64,000 nucleotides of DNA from Gallionellales bacterium 39-52-133 (lineage in GTDB: Bacteria > Pseudomonadota > Gammaproteobacteria > Burkholderiales > Gallionellaceae), in contig NCJL01000005.1 of the NCBI GenBank assembly GCA_002278935.1, positions 1 through 64,000 of the forward strand, written 5' to 3'. Shown one piece after another: positions 37,753 through 47,500 of the stretch (positions within the stretch are counted from its first letter, which is position 1; the number at the start of each line of letters is the position of its first letter). The notes under the pieces were generated by a model, which made no database searches, had not been told where the DNA came from, and saw nothing but the letters and a program-made list of their open reading frames with translations. The translations under genes and the position numbers were made by a program.

Positions 37753-40287
37753 TAACAAGCTTTTCTTCAGTTCACTGCTGAGATCTGCAATTGCCTGCGC
37801 TTGATTAAGCGCGTCTCCCGAAATCCAGAAGGTGTCTTCGGCCCTGGCACCCAGGGTATTAATCTTTGCGCTGCGTATCACGATGTGATGGTGTGTCAGG
37901 ACATGCGCGATGCGAGCCAGCAAACCGGGTCTGTCGCCTGCAATGATGGATAACTGATAATTCCCCTTTTCATCCTGCATGATGCTGACATCGGGTGCGA
38001 TGGGAAAATGTTTTTGCTGGCGGCTGACGCGGCCGATTCTGGGAGAAAGCGGGGCTTCTGTTTTGCCTAGCAGCTGTTCCAGTTCATATTCAATATAGTT
38101 CATCACATCGCGGTAGGAAGTTTCATCACTTCCCGCATCCATCACCAAAAAGCTGTCGAGTGCATAACCGTGCTGTGTGGTGTGTACCTTGGCTTCCATG
38201 ATGTTGTAGTTCATGCGCTCAAAAAATTCGCAGATGCGTGCGAACAGGTAAGTCTGGTCCGGGCTGTACACCATCACCTGTATGCCCTCGCCGATACTGC
38301 TTAAGCGTGCCTTGACGACAGGCCCCGGGCTGTTGACGCGGTGGGCAAGCTGTCGTGTATGCCATGCAATTTCATGCGGTTCGTGGCGCAGGAAATAGTC
38401 CGCATCCAGCTGCGCCCAGAGCATTTCATATTTTTCCGGTGCAATGGCATACAGACTGAGGGTTTCACTCGCGCGCTGGCGAATTTCGCCTGTCTGGTCT
38501 GCAATCTTGCCGCCCACCATGTAGCGCCGGCTTGCCCAGAACAGATCCTCCAGCAGCTTGCCCTTCCAGGCATTCCACACCTTGGCGCTGGTGCCGCGTA
38601 TATCGGCCACGGTGAGCAGATAAAGCGCAACCAGATAACGGTCATTCTTGATTTTGGCCGCAAAGGCAGCGATCACATCCTGATCAGACAGATCCTGCTT
38701 TTGTGCGGTTGCCGACATGGTGAGATGATTTTCTACCAGCCACACCACCAGGTCGGTATCTTCGCGCGTCAGCCCATGCTGCTTGCAGAAGCGCATGGCG
38801 TCCGCACGCCCCAGCAAAGAATGATCGCCGCCGCGCCCCTTGGCAATATCATGAAACAAACCGGCGATATACAGCACTTCAGGTCGCGCAAAATCCCTGA
38901 TCAGTTTGCTGCTCAGCGGAAGTTCATGGGCGTGCTCGGCCAGCGTCAGGCGGCGCAAATTGCGCACCACCATCAGGATGTGTTCGTCCACGGTAAACAC
39001 ATGGAACAGATCATGCTGCATTTGCCCGACGATGCGCCCAAAGGCGGGCAGATAGCGGCCAAGTATGCCGTGCTGGTTCATGCGGCGTAAGACATGTGTC
39101 AAACCCTGCGGCGCGCGCAGTAGCTGCATGAAAAGCTCGCGATTATGAGGATCGTGGCGGAAAGAGGCATCGATACGATCACGCGCGCGCCACAGGGCGC
39201 GCAGCGTGGGCGCAGAAAAGCCATTCAGGCCAGGATTTTTTTCCATTAACAGAAAACCTTCCAGGATGGCAGACGGCTCGCGCTCAAACAAATCTTCATT
39301 GCGCGCCTCCAGCAGGTTGTCGCGCGCGAGGAAACGTTCGTTAAGCGGCGTGGCAACGCCCGACTCCGGAAACAGCTTCGCACGCATATTTTGCAACAGG
39401 ACACTGTTCAGTTGCAGCACAGCCTGTTTGGTCTGGTAGTAACGCTGCATCAGATGTTCGCTGGCGCGACGGGCATCGCTGGCCTGTATCTTCATTTGTG
39501 CAGCAAGCTGGGTTTGATAGTCGAACAACAGCCGGTCTTCGCGGCGCCCTGCCAGATAATGCAGGCGGATGCGCAGGGTTTGCAGCAATGACTCATGGCG
39601 TGCAATGGCACGTGCTTCCGCGGTGGTAATCATGCCCATGCCGGCAAGCTCCTGCCAGGTCGTGCCAAAATTGCAGGCACGGCTGATCCAGAATACGCTC
39701 TGCAAATCACGCAGGCCGCCGGGACTTTCTTTCAGGTTGGGCTCAAGGTTGTAATCGGTATCCAGAAAACGGGTGTGGCGCTGTTCCTGTTCAAGCTGCT
39801 TGGCGGTGAAAAAAGCGCGCTGGTCGAGATGCTGCGTCAGCTGCTTCTGCATTTCGCTGAAGAGCGCCGGATTGCCGGTGATCAGGCGTGCCTCCAGCAG
39901 ATTGGTCTGTACTGTTACATCTGCCGATTCGGCGATGCATTCGTCTATGGTGCGTATGCTGTGGCCAACTTCAAGGCCTATGTCCCAGAAAATCCCGATC
40001 AGTTCCTGCAGGCTTTGCTGCAATGCATCATCCGGCTGTTGCGGCAGCAGGATAAGCAGATCGATATCGGATTTTGGGTATAACTCTTCGCGTCCATAAC
40101 CGCCCACCGCAATCAGCGCGAGTTCCGCCGGCATATTCAGCATCTGCCAGGTATCGCGCAAATGCTGGTCCACCAGCCTGGCATGTGCCAGCAGCATACG
40201 CTTGGCCTTGCCGTGTTCCAGATAGTCTTGCTGCAGTTCCTGGCGGGCTGCGCGCAGGCTATCGCGAATTTGGGGAGTGGTATGCAC
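37750..40287 (-). CDS. glnD: PII uridylyltransferase / uridylyl-removing enzyme
   Basis: An 845-aa bifunctional nitrogen sensor that uridylylates PII at low glutamine and reverses it at high glutamine. Nucleotidyltransferase domain with GGYGREELYPKSDIDLLIL (about 62-80), the GlnD helical domain, an HD hydrolase domain with LFHDIAKGRGGDHS (about 470), and two C-terminal ACT domains (VMVYSPDQTYLFARIC and LSIIAGDRPGLLARIAHVL) that sense glutamine. The map gene lies 8 bp upstream on the same strand, so the two are probably co-transcribed. Confidence 0.97.
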   Translation of the reverse strand: MHTTPQIRDSLRAARQELQQDYLEHGKAKRMLLAHARLVDQHLRDTWQMLNMPAELALIAVGGYGREELYPKSDIDLLILLPQQPDDALQQSLQELIGIFWDIGLEVGHSIRTIDECIAESADVTVQTNLLEARLITGNPALFSEMQKQLTQHLDQRAFFTAKQLEQEQRHTRFLDTDYNLEPNLKESPGGLRDLQSVFWISRACNFGTTWQELAGMGMITTAEARAIARHESLLQTLRIRLHYLAGRREDRLLFDYQTQLAAQMKIQASDARRASEHLMQRYYQTKQAVLQLNSVLLQNMRAKLFPESGVATPLNERFLARDNLLEARNEDLFEREPSAILEGFLLMEKNPGLNGFSAPTLRALWRARDRIDASFRHDPHNRELFMQLLRAPQGLTHVLRRMNQHGILGRYLPAFGRIVGQMQHDLFHVFTVDEHILMVVRNLRRLTLAEHAHELPLSSKLIRDFARPEVLYIAGLFHDIAKGRGGDHSLLGRADAMRFCKQHGLTREDTDLVVWLVENHLTMSATAQKQDLSDQDVIAAFAAKIKNDRYLVALYLLTVADIRGTSAKVWNAWKGKLLEDLFWASRRYMVGGKIADQTGEIRQRASETLSLYAIAPEKYEMLWAQLDADYFLRHEPHEIAWHTRQLAHRVNSPGPVVKARLSSIGEGIQVMVYSPDQTYLFARICEFFERMNYNIMEAKVHTTQHGYALDSFLVMDAGSDETSYRDVMNYIEYELEQLLGKTEAPLSPRIGRVSRQQKHFPIAPDVSIMQDEKGNYQLSIIAGDRPGLLARIAHVLTHHHIVIRSAKINTLGARAEDTFWISGDALNQAQAIADLSSELKKSLL

Positions 40288-40295
40288 TGCCAGAT

Positions 40296-41090
40296 TTATG
40301 CTTCAGGAATAGGCGGAGATCCGGCTGAAAGGGTGAGAACTTCGTAGCCGGTTTCAGTCACCAGTATGGTGTGCTCCCACTGGGCAGACAAACTATGATC
40401 TTTGGTCACGATAGACCAGCCATCGCCGAGCTGCTTGATGCCGGCTTTGCCCGCGTTGATCATCGGCTCTATCGTAAAAATCATGCCGGCTTCCAGTTTT
40501 AATCCGGTTTTGGCTTTGCCGTAATGCAGTACTTGCGGATCTTCATGAAATACATTGCCGATGCCATGGCCGCAGAATTCACGCACCACGCTATAACCCA
40601 GGCCTTCAACATAGCTCTGAATCGCATAGCCGATATCGCCCAGATAACTCCCCTGTTTGACGGTGCGTATGCCACGCCACATCGCAATGTAGCTGGCTTC
40701 GCACAGGCGTCTGGCCTGTATTGAGGGTTCGCCAACATAGTACATGCGGCTGGTATCGCCGTGATAGCGATCCTTGATGGTGGTGATATCGAGGTTAACG
40801 ATGTCGCCGTTTTTCAGTATTTTGTCACTCGGCACACCATGACATACCTGATGATTGACCGAGGTGCAGATTGATTTGGGGTAGGGCTTGTGGCCATGCG
40901 GAGCGTAATTGAGCGGGGCGGGAATACAGCCCTGCACATCCACCATATAGTCGTGGCAGAGCTTATCCAGCTCATCCGTGGTCACGCCGGGTTTGACAAA
41001 GGGTGCGATGTAATCCAGCACCTCGCCGGCCAGACGTCCGGCAATACGCATTTTTTCAATTTCTTCGGGAGTTTTGATACGAACAGGCAT
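40296..41090 (-). CDS. map: Methionine aminopeptidase type I
   Basis: A 264-aa metalloenzyme that removes the N-terminal Met from nascent proteins. Start at the ATG giving MPVRIKTPEEIEKMRIAG; the frame is open 19 codons further upstream without conservation. Metal ligands lie in NLDITTIKDRYHGDTSRMY (two Asp), GHGIGNVFHEDP (His), TIEPMINAG (Glu) and SAQWEHTILVTETG (Glu). It is often next to rpsB-tsf, but here only its glnD linkage is kept. Confidence 0.97.
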   Translation of the reverse strand: MPVRIKTPEEIEKMRIAGRLAGEVLDYIAPFVKPGVTTDELDKLCHDYMVDVQGCIPAPLNYAPHGHKPYPKSICTSVNHQVCHGVPSDKILKNGDIVNLDITTIKDRYHGDTSRMYYVGEPSIQARRLCEASYIAMWRGIRTVKQGSYLGDIGYAIQSYVEGLGYSVVREFCGHGIGNVFHEDPQVLHYGKAKTGLKLEAGMIFTIEPMINAGKAGIKQLGDGWSIVTKDHSLSAQWEHTILVTETGYEVLTLSAGSPPIPEA

Positions 41091-41191
41091 GATATTCAAC
41101 TTTTTATTTACAGCCGTAAGGATAGTAGAAAGCCTGCACAATAACAACCTAAAGGCTCTGTGGTTATTGTCCTGCCAGAGGTGGCCGGGGT

Positions 41192-41386
41192 TTATTTCAA
41201 AACGGTACGTTCGTCATGGCAACGTTCGCAGCGTTCTGTTGTCACCAGTTTTCCCTGACGCACATCAAAACGGGAATCGGTCACCACTTTCCATTTATGA
41301 AACCCCGAGCCGCACAGGGTCGCCGCTTTGGCCTTGTCTTGCAGTCGCGCACGCTTAACCGTGCTGAGTTTGATCACCTCGCCCAT
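41192..41386 (-). CDS. Small zinc-ribbon-like protein
   Basis: A 64-aa protein, MGEVIKLSTVKRARLQDKAKA and so on, with a Cys at residue 25 followed by His (CGSGFHKW) and a C-terminal CERCHDE pair. The spacing Cys-x4-His ... Cys-x2-Cys would suit a small treble-clef or ribbon zinc site. Family not recognised. It lies 6 bp downstream of the LolD-like ATPase gene on the same strand and may be co-translated with it. Confidence 0.65.
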   Translation of the reverse strand: MGEVIKLSTVKRARLQDKAKAATLCGSGFHKWKVVTDSRFDVRQGKLVTTERCERCHDERTVLK

Positions 41387-41392
41387 GCGGCA

Positions 41393-42064
41393 TCAACCCT
41401 GCAATACACGCCCCGCGCTCAACCTTAGCTGCCGGTCACAACGCTGCGCCAGCGCCTCATCATGGGTGACCAGTATCAGGGTGGTGCCCTGTGTGCGATT
41501 GAGTTCCAGCATCAGCTCGATCACCTGCGCGCCGGTGGCGGCATCAAGGTTGCCGGTAGGTTCGTCGGCAAACAGGATTTTGGGTTTGGTGACAAAAGCA
41601 CGCGCCAGCGCCACACGCTGCTGCTCGCCGCCGGAAAGATGTTTGGGCAAATGCGTCAGTCGCTGGTTTAAACCTACTTTCAGCAAGGCTTCTTCAGCCA
41701 GTTCGCGTGCGCGGGGCACGGCTTGCAGCTCCAGCGGCAGCATCACGTTTTCCAGTGCGGAAAGGGCGGGCAGCAGTTGAAACGACTGGAACACAAAGCC
41801 TGCCAGTCGGCCGCGCAGGCGGGCGCGCTGATCTTCGTCAAATTCGAACAGGTTATTGCCATCCAGCATCACGGTGCCATGGGTGGGCACATCCAGCCCG
41901 GCGAGCAAACCGAGCAGGGTGGATTTGCCTGAGCCGGAAGCGCCGAGAATGGCGAGACTCTCGCGTGCTTCCACGTTAAAATTCACATCCTGCAAGATCA
42001 GCAACGGCTGCCCGCCACTTTGTACCTGTTTGCCCAAATTAACTGCCTGCACAATGGATGCCAT
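41393..42064 (-). CDS. LolD/YbbA-type ABC transporter ATPase
   Basis: A 223-aa ATPase of the MacB/LolD class. Walker A ILGASGSGKSTLLG, signature LSGGEQQRVALARAF, Walker B KILFADEPTGNLD and the His switch LVTHD are all present. Position head-to-head with tesA is that of E. coli ybbA, whose partner is the permease YbbP; no permease gene is seen downstream here. Its start codon overlaps that of tesA by two bases on opposite strands. Confidence 0.9.
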   Translation of the reverse strand: MASIVQAVNLGKQVQSGGQPLLILQDVNFNVEARESLAILGASGSGKSTLLGLLAGLDVPTHGTVMLDGNNLFEFDEDQRARLRGRLAGFVFQSFQLLPALSALENVMLPLELQAVPRARELAEEALLKVGLNQRLTHLPKHLSGGEQQRVALARAFVTKPKILFADEPTGNLDAATGAQVIELMLELNRTQGTTLILVTHDEALAQRCDRQLRLSAGRVLQG

Positions 42065-42674
42065 GAAACCCTCTCAAATTTATCGAATTGTATTGCTCAC
42101 TATTTTATTGCTGCTGCCCGCCGTCAGCAGTGCACAATCTACCATACTTGTCTTTGGCGACAGCCTTTCTGCAGGCTACGGCATACCGCGCGAAGCCGCC
42201 TGGCCCAGTCTGCTGCAAGCCGAACTGAACCGCACACACCCGCATTATAAAGTGATAAACGCCAGCATCAGCGGAGAAACCACCAGCGGCGGCGTGCGCC
42301 GCCTGCCAGCCACACTGAAAGAACACCGCCCGAGTCTGGTCATCCTTGAGCTGGGCGCCAATGACGGCCTGCGCGGTACAAAACTGGACCTGACGGAAAA
42401 AAGCCTCAATACACTGATCACGCAATCACAGGCCGCAGGGGCAAAAGTACTGCTGCTGGGCATGCAGTTGCCGCCAAATTATGGTGTGGCTTATACCAAA
42501 AAGTTCAAATCGCTCTACCCAAAACTGGCGCAGCGCCACCGTATCGAACTGGTGCCGTTTATGCTGGAGGGCGTGGAGGCGCATGAGTTTCAGGCGGACA
42601 ACCTGCATCCTGTTGCAGAGGCACAACCAAAAATTTTGCAGACAGTGCTGCAGAAGTTGAAAGGGATGTTGTAA
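42063..42674 (+). CDS. tesA: Periplasmic SGNH hydrolase TesA (thioesterase I / lysophospholipase)
   Basis: A 203-aa esterase with signal peptide (IVLLTILLLLPAVSSAQS). SGNH blocks: block I VFGDSLSAGYGI with the nucleophilic Ser, block II Gly in NASISGETTSGG, block III LGANDGLRG, block V DNLHPVAEAQP with catalytic Asp and His. In E. coli it hydrolyses acyl-CoA and other esters in the periplasm. ATG at 42063 overlaps the start of the opposite ATPase gene; there is no intergenic space, so each promoter must lie inside the other gene. Confidence 0.94.
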   Translation: MKPSQIYRIVLLTILLLLPAVSSAQSTILVFGDSLSAGYGIPREAAWPSLLQAELNRTHPHYKVINASISGETTSGGVRRLPATLKEHRPSLVILELGANDGLRGTKLDLTEKSLNTLITQSQAAGAKVLLLGMQLPPNYGVAYTKKFKSLYPKLAQRHRIELVPFMLEGVEAHEFQADNLHPVAEAQPKILQTVLQKLKGML

Positions 42675-42693
42675 TAAGGGATAGGTTGAAAGG

Positions 42694-42726
42694 TTGATTG
42701 CAATGCAATCAATATTTTGTTATTCT
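42694..42726 (+). promoter_or_regulatory. Promoter and operator palindrome of the toxin-antitoxin operon
   Basis: TTGCAA (-35, 42698-42703), 17 bp, TATTCT (-10, 42721-42726). The -35 lies within a perfect 9-bp inverted repeat TTGATTGCA-A-TGCAATCAA (42694-42712), a plausible site for autoregulation by the RHH antitoxin. An IHF-consensus match, AATCAATATTTTG (42707-42719), also overlaps the spacer. Confidence 0.65.
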
Positions 42727-42757
42727 GCTATCAATGATTACAACTTAGGAGATTACT

Positions 42758-42970
42758 ATGGCTACCAATCTTGTAGTTCGGAATGTTGACGAGGATGTTG
42801 CGCTGGCACTAAAGCAACTGGCGGCATCTCATGGAAGAAGCGCGGAAGCGGAACATCGTGAGATTCTGAAAGCTGTCTTGCAGCGTCCCAAACGCCGGTC
42901 AGTTGCCGAGGTACTGTCGAGCATGCCAAACGTGGGTGAAGATACCGACTTCAATAGCCGTAGCATTTAG
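42758..42970 (+). CDS. FitA/VapB-type ribbon-helix-helix antitoxin
   Basis: A 70-aa protein. The N-terminal MATNLVVRNVDEDVALALKQLAASHGRSAEAEHREIL is the ribbon-helix-helix DNA-binding region of FitA-like antitoxins; the C-terminal half (RRSVAEVLSSMPNVGEDTDF) would wrap the toxin. A strong AGGAG site precedes the ATG. It should bind and neutralise the PIN-domain protein encoded 8 bp downstream and repress the operon. Confidence 0.9.
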   Translation: MATNLVVRNVDEDVALALKQLAASHGRSAEAEHREILKAVLQRPKRRSVAEVLSSMPNVGEDTDFNSRSI

Positions 42971-42978
42971 GAGCCGGC

Positions 42979-43389
42979 GTGTATTTAGTCGACACTAATG
43001 TCATCAGTGAAGCGCGCAAGGGAAAAAAGGCGAATTCCGGTGTGCTGAGATTTTTTCAGACTATAGATCCAACTGAACTTTATCTATCCGCTATAACCAT
43101 AGGTGAAATTCGGCGAGGGCAGGAAAATATCCGACATCGCGGCGATCTTCCTCAAGCCAGAAAGCTTGAGAAATGGCTTGATCTGATCGTAACTGAATAT
43201 GCGGATAAAATTCTGAGTTTCGACGCAGAATGCGCTCAGGTGTGGGGACGATTGATGTCGCCACACGCTGTGCACCCGATAGACAAACAAATTGCCTCGA
43301 TCGCACTGATTTATGACCTGACCGTAGTAACCCGCAACGTCGATGATTTTCAGGGTACAGGCGTGGTGCTCATTAATCCATTTGAATAG
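42979..43389 (+). CDS. FitB/VapC-type PIN-domain ribonuclease toxin
   Basis: A 136-aa protein with a GTG start preceded by AGGAG. MYLVDTNVISEARKG has the first catalytic Asp, SAITIGEIRRGQE the Glu, and PIDKQIASIA plus VTRNVDDFQGTGV the remaining acidic residues of the PIN site. PIN toxins cut RNA in a Mg-dependent way, commonly initiator tRNA or rRNA loops. The target here is unknown. All active-site acids appear intact, so the module could be functional. Confidence 0.92.
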   Translation: MYLVDTNVISEARKGKKANSGVLRFFQTIDPTELYLSAITIGEIRRGQENIRHRGDLPQARKLEKWLDLIVTEYADKILSFDAECAQVWGRLMSPHAVHPIDKQIASIALIYDLTVVTRNVDDFQGTGVVLINPFE

Positions 43390-43433
43390 ATCCCTTAGTA
43401 CCGCGTTTGGTTTGCAGGGAATACATCAAGGAA

Positions 43434-43533
43434 TCCCTGATTAAGTCGTCATCCCCGCGAAGGCGGGGATCCAGTGTCTTTATATGACTGGGTTCCCGCC
43501 TGCGCGGGAACGACAAAAGGGATTTAATCAGAG
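43434..43533. repeat. REP-like palindromic repeat
   Basis: Nested inverted repeats: CTGATTAA (43434-43441) and TTAATCAG (43525-43532) enclose two hairpins, CCCCGCGAAGGCGGGG and TTCCCGCCTGCGCGGGAA, joined by CCAGT...ACTGG. Sequences of this 'CCCGC-n-GCGGG' type are widespread dispersed repeats in beta- and gammaproteobacteria. It lies between the convergent toxin and FecR genes and may end both transcripts. Confidence 0.8.
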
Positions 43534-43538
43534 CTTCC

Positions 43539-44264
43539 TTAAGGCATACGCGGCCTGGGTGTGCCGCCTTGGCGCACTGAAGAACGCAGGCCGCGCAGCA
43601 CATTGTCCACCGTGTGCAACTGCATTTTGCGCACCGCTGAAGGCGGGCTTTTCTCGTCCGGTATTTCGGTGCCATAACCGGGCTGGTCGACAATTACGCT
43701 GCCGAACTCATTCGACACAATGATGGAAGTTTGCTTGCCTTTTTCCTCGGGCTCAAGCAACACCACTTTTGCCGATGCATCTATTCTCACGCCGTCTTTT
43801 TCCTGCCGCGCTGAAACTTCTCCTTCAACCTGGGTGCCGCGCACACCCAGCGTCGCGACGATCACTTTTACCTTCATATCGCGCCCCGGCGATTTGGCAA
43901 CCAGGCCGGACACAAAGCGGAACACCCCCTTGATGAAGCTGGTATGAAATGAATTATCTTCCGCGCCCTGTTTGTAGCTGAATTTATCCACCACAAATTC
44001 CGACTGCGAACCCAGCGCAAATCGCGAGCCATCCGCAAACCGCACAATCAGGGTTGTGTCCTTGCCGGTGCTGATAGCGTCACCGGTATTCACAGCACTG
44101 CCCACTTCCAGCGTGCGCATGCTGCCATCTGTGGCGCGCGCCTGCGCAATGCTGTCGCCGGTGATGCGCGCGATTTCTCCGGCCGGCTCGGCGGCTACGG
44201 CAACCGCCGGCAATAAAAATAAACACGCTAAAAGCAACATCTTGATAAATTCATTTGCTCTCAT
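43539..44264 (-). CDS. Secreted FecR-domain protein
   Basis: A 241-aa protein with a signal peptide (MLLLACLFLLPAVAVAAEP). Start at the ATG giving MRANEFIK, since AGGAGATACAAA precedes it. FecR domain at about 50-150: VGSAVNTGDAISTGKDTTLIVRFADGSRFALGSQSEFVV, then TLGVRGTQVEGEV. No transmembrane anti-sigma segment is present, so it is the exported FecR type, often found with secreted filamentous or autotransporter proteins. It is the last gene of the minus-strand envelope locus, 313 bp after the large subtilase gene. Confidence 0.88.
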   Translation of the reverse strand: MRANEFIKMLLLACLFLLPAVAVAAEPAGEIARITGDSIAQARATDGSMRTLEVGSAVNTGDAISTGKDTTLIVRFADGSRFALGSQSEFVVDKFSYKQGAEDNSFHTSFIKGVFRFVSGLVAKSPGRDMKVKVIVATLGVRGTQVEGEVSARQEKDGVRIDASAKVVLLEPEEKGKQTSIIVSNEFGSVIVDQPGYGTEIPDEKSPPSAVRKMQLHTVDNVLRGLRSSVRQGGTPRPRMP

Positions 44265-44345
44265 TTTGTATCTCCTGAAGAATCGCAACACATTTGATAA
44301 AACATCCATTGTTCAAATCAGATTCCAATCAATGCTGCTGTATTA

Positions 44346-44386
44346 CTCCCTCTCCCGCTGGCGGGAGAGGGCTGGGGAGAGGGTGC
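44346..44386. repeat. Common CTCTCCCGC/GCGGGAGAG repeat
   Basis: CCCTCTCCCGC-TG-GCGGGAGAGGG followed by CTGGGGAGAGGG. This palindrome is very widespread in bacterial intergenic regions. It sits in the 313-bp gap between the FecR and subtilase genes; the rest of that gap is the repeat at 44409. Confidence 0.75.
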
Positions 44387-44408
44387 ATATTGAGTTTTTC
44401 ATCATTAC

Positions 44409-44540
44409 ATGACACTTTTAAATCCCACCTAACCTCCCTTTGCCAAAGGGAGGAATACTCTCCGACTCAAGCCGGGCTGGTTCCCCACTTTGAAAAAGGG
44501 GGGCTAGGGGGGATTTGTTCGTTCAAATTTTTCGTGTCAT
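44409..44540. repeat. Dispersed G/C-tract inverted repeat, copy c (best-preserved ends)
   Basis: Begins ATGACACTTTTAAATCCC and ends in GTGTCAT, giving inverted terminal ATGACAC/GTGTCAT boxes. Inside are CCCTTTGCCAAAGGGAGG and CCCCACTTTGAAAAAGGGGGG hairpins. This copy best suggests that the family is a ~130-bp MITE-like unit. Confidence 0.75.
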
Positions 44541-44577
44541 GAATTATGAAAAGCCTATTAAGCAATGTTCTGAATTC

Positions 44578-47500
44578 TTACCTCGCTCCCTTTAATACCC
44601 GTGATCTCTTTTTAAGCTCTTCAAAGCTAACACTCTGATTGCTGCTACTGCTAGGCAGAAACACGCTGCCCTTTGCGGGCAGGTAACTCGCAGCGATCTG
44701 GCCGCCACCCACTTTTTTGCGTGAAATATTCAACACGGCCTGGCCCCTTGCATCCAGCCTGACCCGCTCGCCAATGTTTTTGCCATTAAGCTTGAACTGT
44801 ATAAAGCCGGTTGGCACGCTATTGTCTTCGCGCTCCTTGCGTGCAGCATCCTTGTTATCTGTGATCAATGCTGCGGCAGGCGCGTGTTTCATCACCAGCG
44901 CAATAAACTTCAGATTTTCATTGGGTCTGGTATCGCCTTTTACGCCGCGCACCACCGTTGCCGTCAAGCCGCGCTGTATCTTCTGGCCGAACAACAGCGT
45001 CTTCGCAAACCCGGGGTGACCCGTAACCATCACGTCGAACACGCAATCGGCATGATCATTTTTCCCGGCAACACCATGGCAATGCTTCAGTGCAATCTCA
45101 CGTTTGAGCGGCTTGGTTGCACGCCCTCCCTGCGGAACAACATGGGGAGGATTTTCCCTGGGCCATTCTTTCAGCGTAAATGTCTTGCTCGATGTGCCCG
45201 TTGCATAATCGAACAGGCTGGTTTCATCGGTAACGCGCCACGAGTAGGCAAATTTTTCATACAGATCGACATAGCGATCATGCAGCGCCACCGGTCTTGC
45301 GCCCAGCGATGAGCCATCCGCAAGTCTGGGCAGCCAGCTGCGCTGTTCGCGTATCCCCATCAGGCCAAGCTGCGCGGGCGTGTGGAAAACCTTCACGTTC
45401 AAATACCACACGCTATGCGGCGCCCAGTATCCAGGCGTAACAACCAGCGTCGTGGTATCCGGAAAATCGATTTGAATGGCATCACCGGCGATGGGCACCA
45501 GCCTTCCGCCCGAGGCGAATTGAATACCGCTTGCAGGTAGCCTTGTCCCTACGCCATCAATGCGCAACTCCAGCCCGCTGGCCGCGGCAAGGCCGCTGAT
45601 ATTCGGCTGTAGCGTCACGCGGTGGCTGCCCACGCGCGCGGCAACAGCCGTATTGATACTCACACCAACGGGCAGGCCGGAGTAGCTATCGGCGAGCGGG
45701 GCGGCGGTGGAGACAGGTGTCTGGCGTGTCTGTATCTCCATGCCATTGCTGCCACGCAAGGCAACAAATTCGCCCGCGGCCTGGAAATCAAAATGCAGAC
45801 CATCCACCGTCGTGAGGTGCGGGTCACCGGTATTCGTCGCATTCGTAGTATTGAGGCATTCAAGCGTCCCGCCACCATCGGTGTAACACACCCGCACATT
45901 GGCAATGTTGCCGATATCAGCGGCAACCAGGGTATAACTGCTGCCGGTCGCACCGGCAATATCCGCAGCCCCGCGCAGCCATTGATAGTTGAAGGCGCCC
46001 AGACCATCCGCATCAGCAATTGCGAGGGTAATGGCCGTGAGTGTCTGGCCTACACTGAGTGTGCCCGATATGGAGAGCAAGCCGGTGGGCGGGTCGTTAA
46101 GCGGCGTCACATCAAACGTAAGCGTGTTCGGGCTGGCATCCGTATTGATGCCGCCATTGGCCGTACCGCCGTCATCCACAACCTGGAAAGTAAAGCTGGC
46201 GTAGCCGTTGCCATTTGCATTTGCTGCGGGGGTAAAAGTCAGATTCGCAAAATCGGCAGCGGCTATCGACTGGCCCGCAGTAACAGCAATGCCGCCGAGC
46301 TCCAGCGCCCCTGCCGCTGGCACAGTGCTGATAATGACCGCACTCAGGCTGTTGGGGGCGGGCAGGTCATCCGGGTCGCTAAAGCCAAAATTTGCAGCGG
46401 CGAAAGTGTGGGCCGCATCTTCATTTATCGTCAGCGTGGCATTGCTGCCTGCGGGTGCTTCGTTAATATTGTTTACATTAATGTTTAACGCTTGATCAAA
46501 AGTCAGACCAAAAAAATCCGTCACCCGCACTGTCACGCTGTAAGTATTCTTGACTTCGAAATTCAAAATGCCTGCAGTGAGGAGCAGCCGGTCAAGACCA
46601 GCACCGCCTATGCTGAAAAATGCCGCATCCGCACCGCCGACAATGCTGTAGCTGAACCTGTCGCAAGTGTTGGGGTCAACAGCCGTCAGCGTGCCAACCT
46701 CAAAACCGCCTGACGTGTCGGTGTTCTCGTTGATACTGCTACTGCTGAGTGAAACGGCAGTAGGGGCGAGATTTTTAAATTTCAGCGCCTCGTAGATATC
46801 CAGCCGTAATAACGCGCCATCCGGCGTTGTAACTGGTATCAAAGGTCCGCTCTTCAAAGTGGATTCAATTTGGTCGAAAGGTACACCGCAGGAACTGAGT
46901 ATAGCTGCTGCACCGGTTACAACCGGAGCAGCAATAGATGTACCTGTCGCACTGATATAACCTCCACCTACTGCAGTGGTGCGTAACGACATTCCTGGTG
47001 CAGCGATATCTACCCAGGTACCATAATTGCTATTACCACAAAGCTGATTTAATGCGCTAGCCGGTGCGCATAAAGGGTCGATGGTTGTTGTGGATAAGCT
47101 GTTAGCTACGGTTATAAATAAATCTTTGCGGGTCAGTGCGGCATGATCTGGTCGGCTCGAATCATTGCAGCGTGCTGGGTAGAAAAATCCATTCGAACCA
47201 CTATTACCGGCAGCAGCCACAACAACAGCCACTGGTGTGACTCCATTTATCACCGCGGCATTGATTGAGCCGCAAAGATCTACGACTGGTGCAAATGCCA
47301 ATGGACCACGACTAAAACTTGCGTTTATGACTGAGGCAACACCATAGGCGGTTACATCAGCAAAGGCTTGTTGCATCTCTGCTAATAGCACGTCAGAATC
47401 AGCGCTTGCAATTATGGATTTTATCTTGCTGGATGGTGCGATACTGGCTATTCCCAGCGCATTGTTAGTTTTGGCGGCGATTACCCCCGCTACTTGGGTT

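Noticed and set aside
43434..43533. CRISPR-like repeat
   Set aside because: Only one pair of unequal hairpins and no repeat-spacer periodicity; it is a REP-type palindrome.
45622..46488. 288-codon open frame antisense to the large subtilase gene
   Set aside because: Shadow frame over repetitive cadherin-like coding sequence; low-complexity translation and no ribosome site.
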